Positions 43,774 through 56,427 of a stretch of DNA of 64,000 nt are shown in pieces. Source of the DNA: Bilabrum cf. latius (Eukaryota > Bigyra: Bicosoecida > Bigyra > Bicosoecida). Every line of letters begins with the position of its first letter. The stretch's first letter is position 1. Under the pieces are notes generated by a model, which searched no databases, was not told the origin of the DNA, and was given only the letters and a program-made list of their open reading frames with translations. Both the position numbers and the translations under genes were made by a program. The stretch is from positions 248,001-312,000 of the forward strand of contig OZ237756.1 of NCBI GenBank assembly GCA_965178125.1, read 5' to 3'.

Positions 43774-46292
43774 ATGTTGGTTTTGTTCGAGACTCCCGCG
43801 GGGTACGCCCTATTCAAAGTGATGGACGACGGCAAGCTGAAGTCCACCGACACCATCCAGCAGCAGTTTGAGTCTGTTGGAAAGGCAGCATCATTGTGAG
43901 TTATTTAATTCCTGTGTGTGGTTCCCCCTGCTATTATTGGCGGGCAGTCGGCTGTCAGCTGGCTCGCAGCAGATCGTTTCCGATGTGTACTCGAGGGACC
44001 TTGCCATTGCTAAGCGATTCCATCCGATCGGCACATCATCGTAACTCATCAATATCTTCATCAATGCAGCGTGAAACTGGCTGCATTCAAGCAGTTCAGG
44101 AGCACGGCGGAGGCAACCGCCGCCGCCGCTTGCATGGTCGACCAGACCCTGCACGACGATTTGCGCAAGTTCCTCAAGAAGAACATCGCGAAGCGAGGAC
44201 TCGACGACGAGCTCGCCGTCCTTGATTCCAAAATCGGCGGCCTGATCAAGAGCAAGCTGGACATCCAGTGCATCTCGGACGCCCGGGTGCAGGTCCTCTT
44301 CAGGGGCATCAGGGAGCACCTGACTTCCCTCGTGGACGGCCTCGAGCCCAAGCAGCTGCACAGCATGATGCTCGGTCTGGGCCACTCCCTCAGTCGGTAC
44401 AAGCTCAAGTTCAGCCCCGACAAGGTGGACACGATGGTGGTGCAGGCCATCTCGCTGCTGGACGACCTAGACAAGGAGATCAACACGTACGCCATGAGGG
44501 TCAAGGAGTGGTTCTCCTGGCACTTCCCCGAGATGGCCAAGATCGTCAAGGACAACTACCAGTACACCCGCTGCGTGCAGCGCATGAAGGTGCGCACAGC
44601 CGCCGCTGCCCTCGATTTCTCTGACATCCTCGAGGATGACGGCATCGAGAAGGCGCTCAAGGAGGCGGCCGTGCTCTCCATGGGGACTGATATCGCAGAG
44701 GATGACGTGGAGAGCATCCAGGTGCTCGGTGACCAGGTGAGGTGCTTTTGGTTTCGATGCTTGCTGTGGGTTTTTTCTGCTTGGCTTTGCTTGGCTTGGC
44801 TTGAGCGTGCTGTCCCTCCCGTCCCGCGGCCCCTCCCCATTCCCTGTTTCGCGATGCCGCCCGCTGCACCCCGCCCTCTGATGACACGAACCACTTTTTA
44901 TACCAAGATCTGCACCGAGCGGCTCCAACCGCGATGGCGAGACGTGGATCAAGTCTGAGGGCAAGCAGCATGGTTCGATTTTGGATCAGGTTTGGATTGG
45001 ATGAGATGAATGGGTTGTTGAGAGCGCTTGCACTTATGGATTGGATGAGATGAATGGGTTGTTGAGAGCGCTTGCACTTATGGATTGGATGAGATGAATG
45101 GGTTGTTGAGAGCGCTTGCACTTATGGATTGGATGAGATGAATGGGTTGTTGAGAGCGCTTGCACTTATGGATTGGATGAGATGAATGGGTTGTTGAGAG
45201 CGCTTGCACGTATGGATTGGATGAGATGAATGGGTTGTTGAGAGCGCTTGCACGTATGGATTGGATGAGATGAATGGGTTGTTGAGAGCGCTTGCACGTA
45301 TGGATTGGATGAGATGAATGGGTTGTTGAGAGCGCTTGCACGTATGGATTGGATGAGATGAATGGGTTGTTGAGAGCGCTTGCACGTATGGATTGGATGA
45401 GATGAATGGGTTGTTGAGAGCGCTTGCACTTATGGATTGGATGAGATGAATGGGTTGTTGAGAGCGCTTGCACTTATGTGTCCACCCACCCACCCCATGT
45501 ACCTCCGTTTGCTCGTCACACCTGATCCCATTCCCTCTCGCGCAGGTGATCCAGCTGATGGAGTTCCGCACCACCCTCAACGACTACCTCCGGAAGCGCA
45601 TGCAGGCCATCGCCCCCAACCTGACGGTGATGGTGGGCGAGCTAGTGGGGGCCCGCCTCATCGCCCACGCCGGCTCGCTCATGAACCTGGCCAAGCAGCC
45701 CGCGTCCACTGTGCAGATCCTGGGGGCAGAGAAGGCCCTCTTTAGGGCCCTAAAGACCAAGCACGACACCCCCAAGTACGGTCTCATCTTCCACGCATCG
45801 CTGGTTGGACAGTCCGCCCCCAAGAACAAGGGCAAGATCTCCAGGGTGCTCGCGGCCAAGACCGCCCTGGCGGTGCGCGTGGATGCCCTCGGAGACACCA
45901 CGGAGCCCACGGTGGGTCTCGAGGGTCGTGAGAAGGTCGAGGCCCGGCTCAGCGAGCTGGAGGGGGGGCGTGCCCTCAAGCTGGCGGGGGGTGCTGTGGC
46001 GAGGGCGAGGACGGAGGCGTACCAGGCGGGGTCTTCGGGTGCACCAGGGTACAACGCGGCGGCTGACATGATGATGAGCGATTCCGCGTCGTCTTCTTCG
46101 TCTGCCGCGGCTGCTTCTGCCGCCCCTGTGGCGGGCAAGAAGAGGCGAAGGAGCGAGGATGCTGGTGATTCCGGGGCTAAGGAAGACGGCAGCAGCAGCG
46201 GGGAGGAGCGACCTGCGAAGAAGAGCAAGAAGGAGAAAAAGGAGAAAAAAGAAAAGAAGGAGAAAAAGTCCAAGAAGAGCAAGAAGGAGTGA
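43774..46292 (+). CDS. NOP58: Nucleolar protein NOP58 (box C/D snoRNP core)
   Basis: Three exons, 43774-43895, 44070-44736 and 45546-46292, give 511 residues ending in TGA. The start [16 protein letters not shown] and the segments [22 protein letters not shown] and [20 protein letters not shown] are typical NOP58, followed by [24 protein letters not shown]-type Nop-domain sequence and a C-terminal [11 protein letters not shown] tail. NOP58 scaffolds fibrillarin and box C/D RNAs for 2'-O-methylation of rRNA. Introns are GTGAGT...TGCAG and GTGAGG...CGCAG. The gene has no TAG codon, so its structure is independent of the code question. Length is usual for the family. The second intron carries a 44-bp minisatellite. 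Confidence 0.95.
43896..44069 (+). other. NOP58 intron 1
   Basis: The donor is CATT|GTGAGT and the acceptor AATGCAG|CGTG. It splits the Phe codon before VKLAAFKQF. Confidence 0.9.
44737..45545 (+). other. NOP58 intron 2 with minisatellite
   Basis: The donor is GACCAG|GTGAGG and the acceptor CTCGCGCAG|GTGATC. It joins LGDQ to VIQLMEFR in phase 0. Its 809 bp are mostly filled by 44-bp repeats. Confidence 0.9.
44995..45478 (+). repeat. 44-bp minisatellite, about 11 copies
   Basis: The unit gattggatgagatgaatggg plus 24 bases is repeated within NOP58 intron 2. The only common variation is cttatg versus cgtatg at the unit end. ORFs across the array on the minus strand are artefacts. Confidence 0.9.
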
Positions 46293-46565
46293 TTGATGTT
46301 GGCAACATGCTCATCTGGTTGTGCACTCCGTTCGCGGGTCATGCTTGTTTCCAACGGCCCGCCTGCATTCCAAGTAGCCGAGCATACCGAGCAGACGTGA
46401 TGAACACGCACAAAAGTACTCAATCATCGTGAGGGTCGCGGCAGCGCCTCTTTTTTCCCTCACGGACGAAATCTGTGTTGGCTGCATTGTAACGAGCATA
46501 TTAAAGCAGCAAATCGATCCAACAGAAACAGCGCCCTGTTTGCATCAGATTCGGTTTGAAGTAGA

Positions 46566-47124
46566 ATGGCAGCTGCCGGGGGGATAGCTAAGGCTGTAGC
46601 AGACAAGAAAGGGTGGTTGGTGAAGCAGAGTAAGTACTGTGTCTCTGCAGCATGTCGGTATTGTCCTATAGTTCTTAGCAACCGATGTCTTGTTGTATTG
46701 CCTACCATACAAACGCGACGCAGGCGCTTGGCTGAAAGATTGGAGGCAGAGGTACTTTCGATTAGTTGGGAACATGCTGTACTTTTCGAAGAGCGAGGAC
46801 GACGAGCCGCACGGGCAGATTTCCTTAGAGACTGCCCTGACAGTCAAGAGCGCGAGCGCAGCCATTGGAAGAGATAACGCGTTTGTAGTTAGCACACCAA
46901 CAGCTAGTTTTTATTGCTGTGCGCCAACCATGGAAGAGAAGGATGCTTGGATCGGTGCGATTGGGCGTGCTATTGTTCGGTACAGCCATGCGACAGCCGG
47001 CGGCGCTCTTGACGGGCGCGGCGGTGACGAGGAAGCGGACGAAATCGACGATGTGGAGCTAGATGAGGATGCAGCCATGCTTGGAATCAAGCCCGGGATC
47101 GCGCTCTCTGAGAGCATTGCATGA
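46566..47124 (+). CDS. Small PH-domain protein (plant PH1-like)
   Basis: Exons 46566-46629 and 46724-47124 (intron GTAAGT...GACGCAG) give about 154 residues ending in TGA. Nearly the whole protein is one PH domain: KKGWLVKQS, AWLKDWRQRYFRLVGNMLYF and DAWIGAIGRAIVRYSH hold the usual tryptophan and aromatic positions, including the C-terminal helix Trp. A short acidic tail follows (DEEADEIDDVELDEDAAM). The pattern LTVKSAS..AF and IGRAIVRYS matches the short plant-type PH1 proteins that bind phosphoinositides at membranes. No TAG codon is present. The ATG was chosen because it gives a short lead into the PH domain. Confidence 0.85.
46630..46723 (+). other. Intron of the PH-domain gene
   Basis: The donor is CAGA|GTAAGT and the acceptor GCGACGCAG|GCGCTT. 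A Ser codon is split and the PH domain becomes continuous. Confidence 0.85.
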
Positions 47125-47313
47125 ACGACGCTCTGCGAGCGTCTGATGCTAATAGATCTACTGCGTTTTGGGATATAATATTATGAGATTCCGTTTTCTG
47201 GCTATGAGCTGATTGTAGCGGTAGCGAACGAATGGAGCACGCAGGCAGGCCACGAGGCCGCACCTTAGTAGATCTATGTACAGCTACCGAGCGCATGCCA
47301 TGCGAGTCATGCC

Positions 47314-49293
47314 TCACGGCTTGGACCCTGCCGCGAACCGGATGTGCCTAGATCTACCCTCCCCCTCTCCCTCTCCGTCAGCCGATGCACTGTCGTGCGG
47401 TGCACCCGGCCCAGCCTCCGCGCCTCCTTTCCCCTCACCGCCCTCCCCGTCCCCCTCCTCCTTCTTCTTCTTGGTTCTCCTCGCCAGAGCCGCCTTGCCC
47501 ACAAGCAGGAATGTGTCCCGGTTGGGCCCAGCCACCACCTGCCGGCACCGCACTGCTCTTGGCAGAGAGACCTTCACTCCCCGACCAGCCCCGATGAGCG
47601 CCCTCGCCATACCCTCCGCATCGGATCGAACCCCCGCATCGCCCACAGTGCCCCTCCCGGCCATCGTGCCCTTGCCGCTCCCGGCACCGGGTTTGCCGGC
47701 CGCAGAGTCCCACAGGCGCTCGGCCGGCCGAAGCTTCCGGAACGAACCCGAAGCGAACCTTCGCCTGATCTCCAGGTCCTGTTCCTCGGGAAGCTTCCCT
47801 CCGCTGTGCCAGTCCCCCCGGCGAGCCGTCCCCGCCGAGTACAGCTTCGCGTGCCAGGGAACATCGGAGCGGAAGGACGTCGCGGCTGCAGACAGCACCT
47901 CTGCCGTGAACGAGGGTCTTGACTTGCCACCGTCCGGCTCCAGGCTCGCAGGAGTCGACTGGGGAGGAGCAGCGGGAGAGGGGCCGCCCTCCTCTGCCGC
48001 CTCCCGTTCTTGCTCCGATCCCTGTTGATCCGATCCCGGCACCCCCCGCACCTGCAGCGCCTCAAGCCCGGGGGGGGCACTCCTAGAGGGCAAGAAAACC
48101 GCCGAGGGGCCCGGCCTCCCGTGCGCCGCCACCAGCGAGAACCGGCCTAGTGGAGGCTCTGCCCCGTGACCGCTGCCGGCGAGCGCGGTGAACAGCCGGG
48201 AGGCCGCGGAGGTCGGCTTTGCGGAACCGGAAAGCGCGGCGCCGGCATCCGAGGCCAGAGCGCCCGCATGCGCGGGGGCCTGGAGGTCGCACCTGACGAT
48301 TGCGAAGCCGACGGGCGGCGGGGGTGCCCTGCCCGAGGTCGCGGGGGGGGCGCCGTAGTGCGTCTTGATGTCGGTTGCAACCACCTCGTCGAGTGCCACA
48401 GATGGGACGGGGCTGAGGCCACTGCTCTCCCCCTTCTCCTCATTCTTCTCCTCTCCTCCACCGGTGCCGGCGCCGCGCAGCAGCTCCTCCACGCTGCGGA
48501 ACACCCACGGGCCCACGCCGCCGTCCGCGATGCTGCCCGGCCCGGCATCGGCATCCCCCGTGAGTTTCGATTCCGGATCGATCCTCGGCTTGCTCCTGGG
48601 CGGCTGCCCGTCCTCGTCCTTGCCCTTCTTGGTCTGGTCGTCTTCTTCATCCTCCGAGGTGTTCCCGGCAGAGGAATCGCTGCTCCTGGCGTCTTTGGGG
48701 AGCACCGTGGTGGGGAAGCAATCTTTGGCCGCTTCCAGGAGAGCAGAGGCCCCCAGTGGCAATTGCATGGTGGCTGTGCTGATGCTGCCACTGCTGCTGC
48801 TGCTGCCTGCGCCCGTGCTCGGTGTTGGTGCATCTTTGGATGACTCTGAAGAGGCGACTGCCCCGGGTTCGGTGCCGTTTCCTGAACCTTGCTGGCATCC
48901 TCCAGCGGAAATAATGGGACCCGCACCACTGCATGCAAATATGCTGCACTGGGCGGGAGGCGATTCGCTGCTTTGGGAACCTGGCACTGGAGGAGAGGCC
49001 TGCTATGGCGCACTAGGCTGGCCGGTCGTCAGTGGCACCAGGACGTAGATGGCAGAGGGTGGGCGCAGGTCTGGTGTTAGAGCAGATGGTCTAAGATACA
49101 CTTCTGCCCGCACTCCGGTGAGCTGCCATCCCATGGCCGGCGTGCCAGCCAGTTGATCGGCAGGCGCCCCTGGCGAGGACTTGGTATTAAAGGGAACCGC
49201 GAGAAGGTCGACGCCGCGAAGTTGCAGTGTGAAGCATAGTCGAAGCTTCTACTGCTTTGAACCAGGTATGGCACACAGCTCCAGTAGGTACAT
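47314..49293 (-). CDS. Unknown protein with basic C-terminus
   Basis: Reading through TAG at 49249-49251 and 49003-49005 gives a 659-residue frame from ATG 49293 to TGA. The N-terminal 100 residues look folded (LCFTLQLRGVDLLAVPF, MGWQLTGVRAEVYLRP, SAIYVLVPLTTG), then come Ser/Pro-rich and acidic regions. A second conserved-looking part is FASGSFRKLRPAERLWDS, and a KKKKEEGDGEGG stretch follows. I do not recognise a family. A different frame at 49077-49553 overlaps the N-terminus; I reject it because this frame continues into the downstream coding sequence. The gene is divergent from the beta-helix gene, with about 250 bp between them. Confidence 0.55.
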
Positions 49294-49546
49294 GTGAGGG
49301 CGTCTAGCTGTACTGCAACTGGTGCGGGATATAGAATCACTCCGTCTGCTTCGTCAAACGCGGGTCCAGTCTGGCTCGTAACGGGTTCACAAACACAGAA
49401 TTGTCGATCCAGCTTAGAACTGCAGCCGTCAACTTGGAGGACTTGAGTGAATTGGGTTTGCTTTCTCCCCTGGATTACGATCGTCACGCTGCGCCGTACA
49501 ACCTGATTGCGAACCTCACTCCTCGGGCTGCAAAAAGCAAGCCCTA

Positions 49547-51436
49547 ATGTCATATTTCATGACTTTTGGGCTGTTCGTTCTGCCTCACCTCCTTCGTGCC
49601 CATGGTACGGGGTCGCTTCCGGACCCGCTCCAGTTGCTGAAGGAGATGCAGTCCGCCATCGATAGCAAGCAGGCGTCCTTCGACATCCCCTGCGGCACGT
49701 ACCTGTTCAATGAAGCCAAGACCAACGTGGCTCTTTTCAATGCGAGCAACTTTCACCTCCGGGGGAATGGAGCAGTGTTCGTGATGGGCGGAGACCTCCG
49801 GTCTCCCGGCGTAACGCTCTCCCAGTGGACGAACAGTTCCATCAGCGACCTCTCCATAGATTTTGAGCCCGCCGCATACTCTCAGTGCGAAATAGTCTCA
49901 ATCCAAAACGCGACGACGAGCCGCCCGTCGATGGACGTCCGCCCACTCGCTGGATTCAACCCTCCCGACCCACGGCTGCACCCCGAGTACGGTGCGAGGG
50001 TCGTCAAGGCCATTTATTGGAACGGAACGGATCCATCGTACCGCATGCTGCCGTACCAGGCGGGCGTGAACAATTGGCTGGACGTGCAGCCGCTGTCCGT
50101 GCCGTGCAGCGGGACCTGCAGCCAAAGCGACCACTTTTCCTCCCGACCCCGCACAAGTACCGGGCAGGCAAATGGTGCACAGCTAGACCAGCTGTATCGC
50201 GTTTTCCTCGCGCGGCGGATCCAGGGCAATCCCCGGCCTGGAATTGATCTGGTCACGCTGGGCCCGCGCACAGGGGGGGCGATTTCGACGGTCAAGAGCA
50301 CGAACGTCACGCACTCAGGCATTCAGGTGCACGGCAGTGGCAACATGGCGGTGGCGGCGTTTGGTGGTGGGGGAGGGCACACGTACTAGCAGGTGGTCGT
50401 GGGGCGATACCCGGGCGGGGGCCTGGCTGCTTCACGGTGCGACTGGGAGGCCTAGGCTCGGCGGAGAGGATTGGACGGCGCGGAAGCAGCAGCGGGGAGA
50501 TGGGCATCACCCGGTGCAATCTTGCACGAAGGAGGAGTCCCGCCCCGGCTGTTGGCCTCGAACGCGGACGCTTTCCACGCCAACAACCTCCGCGTGGGTC
50601 CCACGGTGATGGACTCGACCTTCTCCTTCGCGGGCGATGACCTGATGAACCTCCACGACGAACTTTCGCTGTTGTTGCGACCACGCTCGCCGGCTGGGGC
50701 AGGCTGGGGGCCCGGGAAAGCCGTTTTGGTGGACGGGTCAACGGCGGGGAACCCAAGTGCGGTGCTGCAGCACCTGCAGCGGGGCTCGGTTCTCAAGTTT
50801 TACGACCCGCGGAACTTCAGTTACAGAGGGAACGCCACTGTGGGATGCATCACCCGGTGCGCGAACGTTCCTTCCGAGTGCACAGCCGATATACTGTCCA
50901 TGGCGGAGCAGGCCAGCCGGGTGATGGACTCGCCTCCTCTAGACCTGCACGTGCGAAACATCACGGCCAACGCGCAGAACACGTGGGTGGTCACTTTCGG
51001 TGACGACGATGCTCCCAACCTGTTTCCGCAGCAGGAAAACGCTCCCGGGGTCGCAGGGGGGTCCCTTCCTTCGACTGCGGTAAACTACTCGCTAGTGCAG
51101 TATGACGGGTACTCTACGGCGGGCGCTGTTGTGCGGAACGTGAGTTTCCATGACTCCTTCGACAGGTGCCTCATGCTTAAGTCAATCGGAGCTACCGTGA
51201 GCGCGTCGAGGTTTGCACGGTGCCGCGGGGTGCACATCGAGCCCGACCAGTACTTCCTCGAGGGCTCCGTTGACCTGCGGGACATCACGGTGGAGGAGAG
51301 CCGGTTCCAGGACTGCGCCGTACTGCGGAATGCGACCATCACAGTCGCGGAATTTGCGCGGAACGTGACGCTGCGGGGCAATGACATTCAGCCGGGGCCG
51401 GCGCCTGGAAGCACGGCTACGGAGGGAGGGGACTGA
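49547..51436 (+). CDS. Secreted right-handed beta-helix protein (possible glycoside hydrolase)
   Basis: A 629-residue frame runs to TGA with two TAG codons (50387-50389, 50453-50455). The N-terminus MTFGLFVLPHLLRAHGTG is a signal peptide; either of two nearby ATGs (49547 or 49559) could start. The strand-turn pattern of a parallel beta-helix is clear: FHLRGNGAVFVMGG, VTHSGIQVHGSGN, NADAFHANNLRVGPTVMDS, FSFAGDDLMNLHDE, with Asp-Asp and His residues like those in pectate-lyase-fold or GH110-like carbohydrate enzymes. The first TAG is in GGHTY-TAG-QVVVGRYPG, in the middle of the helix. Carbohydrate-active function is inferred from the fold only. Confidence 0.7.
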
Positions 51437-51807
51437 GGGCCCGGCGCCTGGGTAGGAGAGCAAGCATGGGCATTGTAAGTGTGGGAATAGTGTCCATATT
51501 ATAAATGATGAAACGCTGTGGTCTAGAAGTAGTGGGCCTTCAATAAACAAAACACATGCCCCTTACCAGCACTCATTCCCGACAAAATCTTGGCCCGTCA
51601 GCGCTGGTAAAACGCGTCGACACACCCGCTGCATCACAACGAGGCGCAAGCCCATCCAGGATAGCCTCCAGCAAAGCAGCGGTGGTTCTTGCATTGAAGT
51701 GGCCAGTTTACGCTGCCTCTGCTTCCCGGTCCACAGGTCCAGTCACCTCTCATATCGATCCGTTACCTGGTTGGAGCTCTTTTCCGTCGGTAGGCTGCTT
51801 GCCTGGC
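51437..51807. other. Intergenic between convergent genes
   Basis: This 371-bp stretch lies between two TGA stops facing each other. It contains ataaatgatg and caataaacaaaaca, possible poly(A)-signal-like sequence for the beta-helix gene near 51541. Nothing else is seen. Confidence 0.4.
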
Positions 51808-54800
51808 TCACGTCGGTTCGCTGCCAGGAGGTGACTCGCTGCCCGTCTCAAAGGGCTTGGCGACTCCAAGAGCCTTCTGCGTTTGCTTGGAGGCTTCCGT
51901 ACCATTGGAATCCGCCATGGTCTTGGCACGGTCAAGGTCTACTGGTTGAGATCCCCGATCTGCATCTCGGACGCTCTGCCCGCCGATCGTGTTGTTCTGT
52001 AGAACTTCACCCTTTGAGCCGCGGCTAGACCACATGGGAGACTGTCCCTGCAGGGCATGCATGCCTGCCGGCCCGGGCTTAGCGTTGCCAGGAGCGGTCG
52101 ACACCTTGCCGCTTCCCTGACTGGAGCTCTTTGGTCCCTGTACTGGGCCAGAAGCTTGTCGGCGGTGCTCCATGGCCTCCTCCTCAGTGTCCACCAGTCC
52201 GCTTCGTCCACACAGCCACTCCACCTTTGGGCCAAGCACCTTCTCAAACATAGTGAAAGCAGATGTAAACCCGCCAAGGATACCCACAGTGAGACCCACG
52301 ATCGATGAGGCCACCTGAGCCAAGGTGTAGGCTGGCGTGATGTTTGTCGTGGCAAACACTCCCGCTTGCGACATCTGAATGCTGAGCCTCGTCACTGTGG
52401 TGGCTGGATCGATGGCATCGACAGATCGAGTCGTTGTCGCCCCGCTGCGCAGGTCTTGCACCCTGAACCCCTCCACGCTCCTGGCGCTTCCAGCCCTCGT
52501 GTCATCCAGCACGTGACCGACGAACGCCACCTGCTCGGATCGAGCATCCAGCATCTCTTGCAGGTGCACCGTGGCGTTCGAAGTGAGTGGGTCAGCTGAT
52601 GGAGACACTGCAGTGCCGCTCACACTGGACCAGCGGCCTCCCGCGTCTTGCGTGGCCAGCCGCCAGCCGATCGCCTGCACAGCCCAATGGGTGTCGATGT
52701 CAAGCACGGTGACGGCAGTCAGGCCGCAGTCGTCACACGTGGCACGAAGCCAGCACAGAGGCCGATCGAGCTGCTGACCATCCGATGGTAGTTCCTGCAC
52801 GGTGGCAGTGGCTGCCAGTTGCAGCATCGAATGCGCTGGGGCATCCCTGGGTAGTTGCTCTGCAGACAGCGACGCGCGGCCAGAGCTCACAGTGAGAAGG
52901 TACGACTCACTGCAGGGTGCCAGGGAGGTCGGAGACAGCACGGCATCCAGCACCACGTTACTCTTCGCCGATGCAGCTCGGACAGCACCGGAGGCCCCCG
53001 CCGTGGCCACCTGCAGCCCATCCGTGGTGATGGAGTTGCGATAGGCGAAATCGAGTACAAGGGTAGTGGATGATGTCAGTGCCACCAGCACGGCCATGAC
53101 GGTGAACCATCCACCCGTTGCCGTGGTGATCCTCCTGACTGCGGCATACTCGACGGGCTTGTGCGCCTGCGCCATGCTGTCGATCATGCGCAGTCCCGTA
53201 TGCATCGTTGGCCGCACTGATGGTACTAGCAGCAGGAGCAGTAGCACGCAGAGCACGCACGTCGTCACAATCCATGCGATAATGTCGACATCGGATCCAC
53301 CCTCATCATCGGTGCCTCCATCGCTGGCCGGATCCGGTTCATCTGCAGGTGCCTCCTCTGCCCCGCTGGACTAGTCGTCTTGCATCGGCTCTTGCAGGCG
53401 CCGTGCAGCCAACCCGCCTGCTCTGAGCGCTGCCACGACCTTGGGGTCAACAACCGATTGTGGATCCACCCGCAATCGCCTGCTGGATCCACCCGAGCTG
53501 TAGCTGCTAGTCGCAGCACTAGCAAATGCATCTTCATCATTCCCAGGCAAGGGGACACCTGCCAAGGATTCCTGGATCACAGCCAGAGCAGGCACAGGCT
53601 CAGGCACACCGGGCAGGCACATGGTGCCAGGATCACTGCATGTTGGCGGATGATCAACGCACTCGTTGGTGCTTGAATCGAGAATGGCATCTCCTGGGCA
53701 CCCCGAGCACAATGCCGAGCCACTGTCACTGCGCAGGCCGGCCCCGCATCGAATGCAGCTGGATGTGAGGGCAGCACCAGGACTTGGCATGTACGTGCCT
53801 GACGGACACTCAGAGCATGCAAATGACCCGATCTTGTAGACAGACGCGGTGCCCGGCTTGCATGTCTCGCAGGACTGCACGTTGCCGCCGGCAGAAGAAG
53901 TGCCCGGCAAGCATGGCTCGCAATTCTGCCCTGCCATCCCACCAGGGCAAGAGACCACCACTGCAATGCAGTCGAGAGCAGTAGACGTTCCAGTCCCGAC
54001 TGTTGTGGTCCCATCGGGGCACTGCAGGCACGTTGATGACGAAGCGGCCAGCACGGCTTCGCTGTAGGTGCCCTTGGGACAATCGCTCTTCTGCAAGCCA
54101 TCCTCGCAGTAGGTACCTGCAGGGCACTTCACGCACATGATTTCGGTCGTTGCACTGCCGAGTATCTCCACGGGCGCTTTGTAGGTGCCGGGATTGCACT
54201 GCGCTCCTACGCTGTCCGAGATATTGACTCCCTGTAGCTTGAACAGGTTGGCAAATGCCTAGGCGTGCGAAGTCTCGATCGGGTTGTTCTACAAATTCAG
54301 ATGCTCCATGGCATTGTTGGCAGCAAAGGACAGCTGGGCCAGGTACTTGAAGCCGTTACCACTCAAGTCTACGGTTCGAACATTAACAAGAGGCGAGAGA
54401 GCGCCGTCTACGAGGTGGAACGACTGCTCACCAGAGGACCCCGCAACGCGGAGAGAAGAAAGTGCAGGAAGCCCAGCGAACGTCGCTTCGGTCCACGCAG
54501 ACCGACGCAGGTCCAAGCCTTGCAGATCCAACGACCGCAGTGTGCTCGCAAATGCACAGTCACGGAATCCATCGAGAGCCAGGTCTTGTGTTTTGCCAAA
54601 TGTGCGCTAGGCCCCCGGGGCCTCGATAGACAGCGAAGCCAGAAGATCGAGACCATCAAAGAATCCACAAGTCCCGTTCTCGACAGTAAAATCAGCTCCA
54701 AGGGTCAATTGTATCTCGGTCAGATCTCCAAGGTGCTGGAGCAGGCCAGTTGGCCCTGATTGCAGCATCGGAGCAACAAGCTCAAGACGGCCAGGACTGC

Positions 54801-56325
54801 CGTGTGCTCCAACAAATGCGTCTTGGTGCAGGTGCTGCAGCCCGGGTGCCTAGATACGTACTCGCTAGGACGACATCGAGCCTTCGAAGAGACCCGCCCC
54901 TCCATCCTACATGCTCGATGGCAGCGCGATGGACGTCAGGCCCGTCAGCCCACGCAGCGCACCAGCCTCAAGACTCGACACCTGCGTCATGGACAGGTCC
55001 AGCGACTGCAGGCCGGATGGACCCGATCCGTCCTGGCCCGATGTGAACGCGTCTGGCTCGATGGTGCTGATACTCGGGGGCAGACTGATCTCTACGAGTG
55101 TTCCATTGTCAGTTCCCAGACTGTGCTGCGTGATTGCAGTCAGGTCGGTGCACCTTGAAAGGTCGATGGAACGCAGCCTCGGGGCACCGCTAGCAAAATT
55201 CGCAGGCAGCTCATTAAGCCCAGCCGGCAGGACGATAGTGCTTAGTTGCTCCCAACCAGCTAGGACTGGCACCTCCGGTGCAGCAGGCCAGGGCGCGTCG
55301 ATCTAAGCGCCCGACAAGTCTAGGGTAGTGACATCAACATCTGGCAAGATTGTATCCAACCTTACAGATGGTGGGCGGCACATAACGGAAGCACTCCACG
55401 CCTGTACGCTCGATGGAGGGCTAGACTAGGACGAAGAGTCAGACCCAAAGCAGTGCATCTTGCCAGTGCCTGCCTCGATCCCGCACGTGTGCTCATCGCC
55501 CGCAGACACGGCGACCCACGCCTGCACGCTCGATGGAGGGCTAGACTAGGACTAAGAGTCAGACCCGAAGCAGTGCATCTTGCCAGTGCCTGCCTCGATG
55601 CCACACGTGTGCTATCCACCGGCAGATACAGCGGCCCACGCCTGCACGCTTGATGGAGGGCTAGACTTTTGGGGGTGCTAGTCATCCCCGAAGCAGTGCA
55701 TCTTGCGTGTGCCTGCTTCGATCCCACACGTATGATATGGGCCCGCAGACACGGCAGACCATGCCTGTACGCTCGATGGAGGGCTAGACTAGGACTACAT
55801 ATTGGACCCAAAGCAGTGCATATTACCGGTACCTGCCTCGATGCCGCACGTGTGTGAATAGCCCGCCGACACGGCAGACCACTCCTACACGCTCGATGGA
55901 GGACTGGACTAAACGAAGGACCCGAAACAGTGCATCTTGCCGGTGCCTGCCTCGATCCCGCACGTGTGCGATCCGCCCGCAGACACGGCAGACCATGCCT
56001 GCACGCTCGATGGAGGGCTAGACTAGGACGAAGAGTCGTCTCCGAAGCAGTGCAGCTTCCTAGTGTCAGCCTCGATGCCGCACGTGTGTGAATAGCCCGC
56101 AGACACTGCAGACCATGCCAGCACGCTCGATGGAGGGCTAGACTAGGACCAAGTGTCTCCGCCGAAGCAGTGCATATTACCGGTGCCTGCCTCGATGCCA
56201 CACGTGTGCGAGGTTCCTGCCATTTCAAGCAAGGTACGTTCGTGGTAATCCTTGCACCAGTCGTTTCCCATTGAGCGGTCAACAGCAAGAAGTGCTGCAA
56301 CCAGAAATGGAGTATGCAATCGCAT
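51808..56325 (-). CDS. RCC1-repeat / LRR / Cys-rich membrane protein, copy 1
   Basis: A 1505-residue frame runs from ATG 56325 to TGA and carries 19 in-frame TAG codons. Signal peptide MRLHTPFLVAALLAVDRS. Seven RCC1-type repeats follow (core HTCGIEAGTGKMHCFG, SSPPSSVQAWSAVSAG), then leucine-rich segments (GLQSLDLSMTQVSSLEAG, LRSLDLQGLDLRRS), then Cys-rich TNFR/GCC2-GCC3-like repeats (CPAGTYCEDG, CPDGTTTVGTG). Hydrophobic segments lie near residues 1012 (IIAWIVTTCVLCVLLLLLL), 1070 and 1338, and a Ser/Gly/Lys cytoplasmic tail ends the protein. A large surface receptor-like role is inferred. Several TAGs match CAG, CAA, GAA or TAC in the paralogue at 60450. The intact frame across 19 TAGs, with only one TGA at the end, argues against decay. 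Confidence 0.8.
55400..56280 (-). repeat. Coding RCC1-type repeats, seven units
   Basis: The units are about 38-40 residues with an invariant HTCGIEA...HCFG core. In this copy TAG often follows the core (SSS-TAG-SSPPSS), where other units or the paralogue read K, E or another polar residue. Confidence 0.75.
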
Positions 56326-56427
56326 TGGTTTTAAGGGAAGACACTGCTACGGCACAAGTATGTAAATAGGAGTGAATTGTGTACGGAGAGAGACCGACTC
56401 TCTTGCAGTCGTGATACACTGGCAGTT

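Noticed and set aside
44657-45580. Minus-strand ORFs of 87-154 residues rich in [10 protein letters not shown]
   Set aside because: They are translations of the 44-bp intronic minisatellite, antisense to NOP58.
49077-49553. 158-residue minus-strand ORF ending TAA
   Set aside because: It overlaps in another frame the N-terminus of the 47314-49293 gene, whose frame continues into 500 further codons. The ORF has no recognisable domain.
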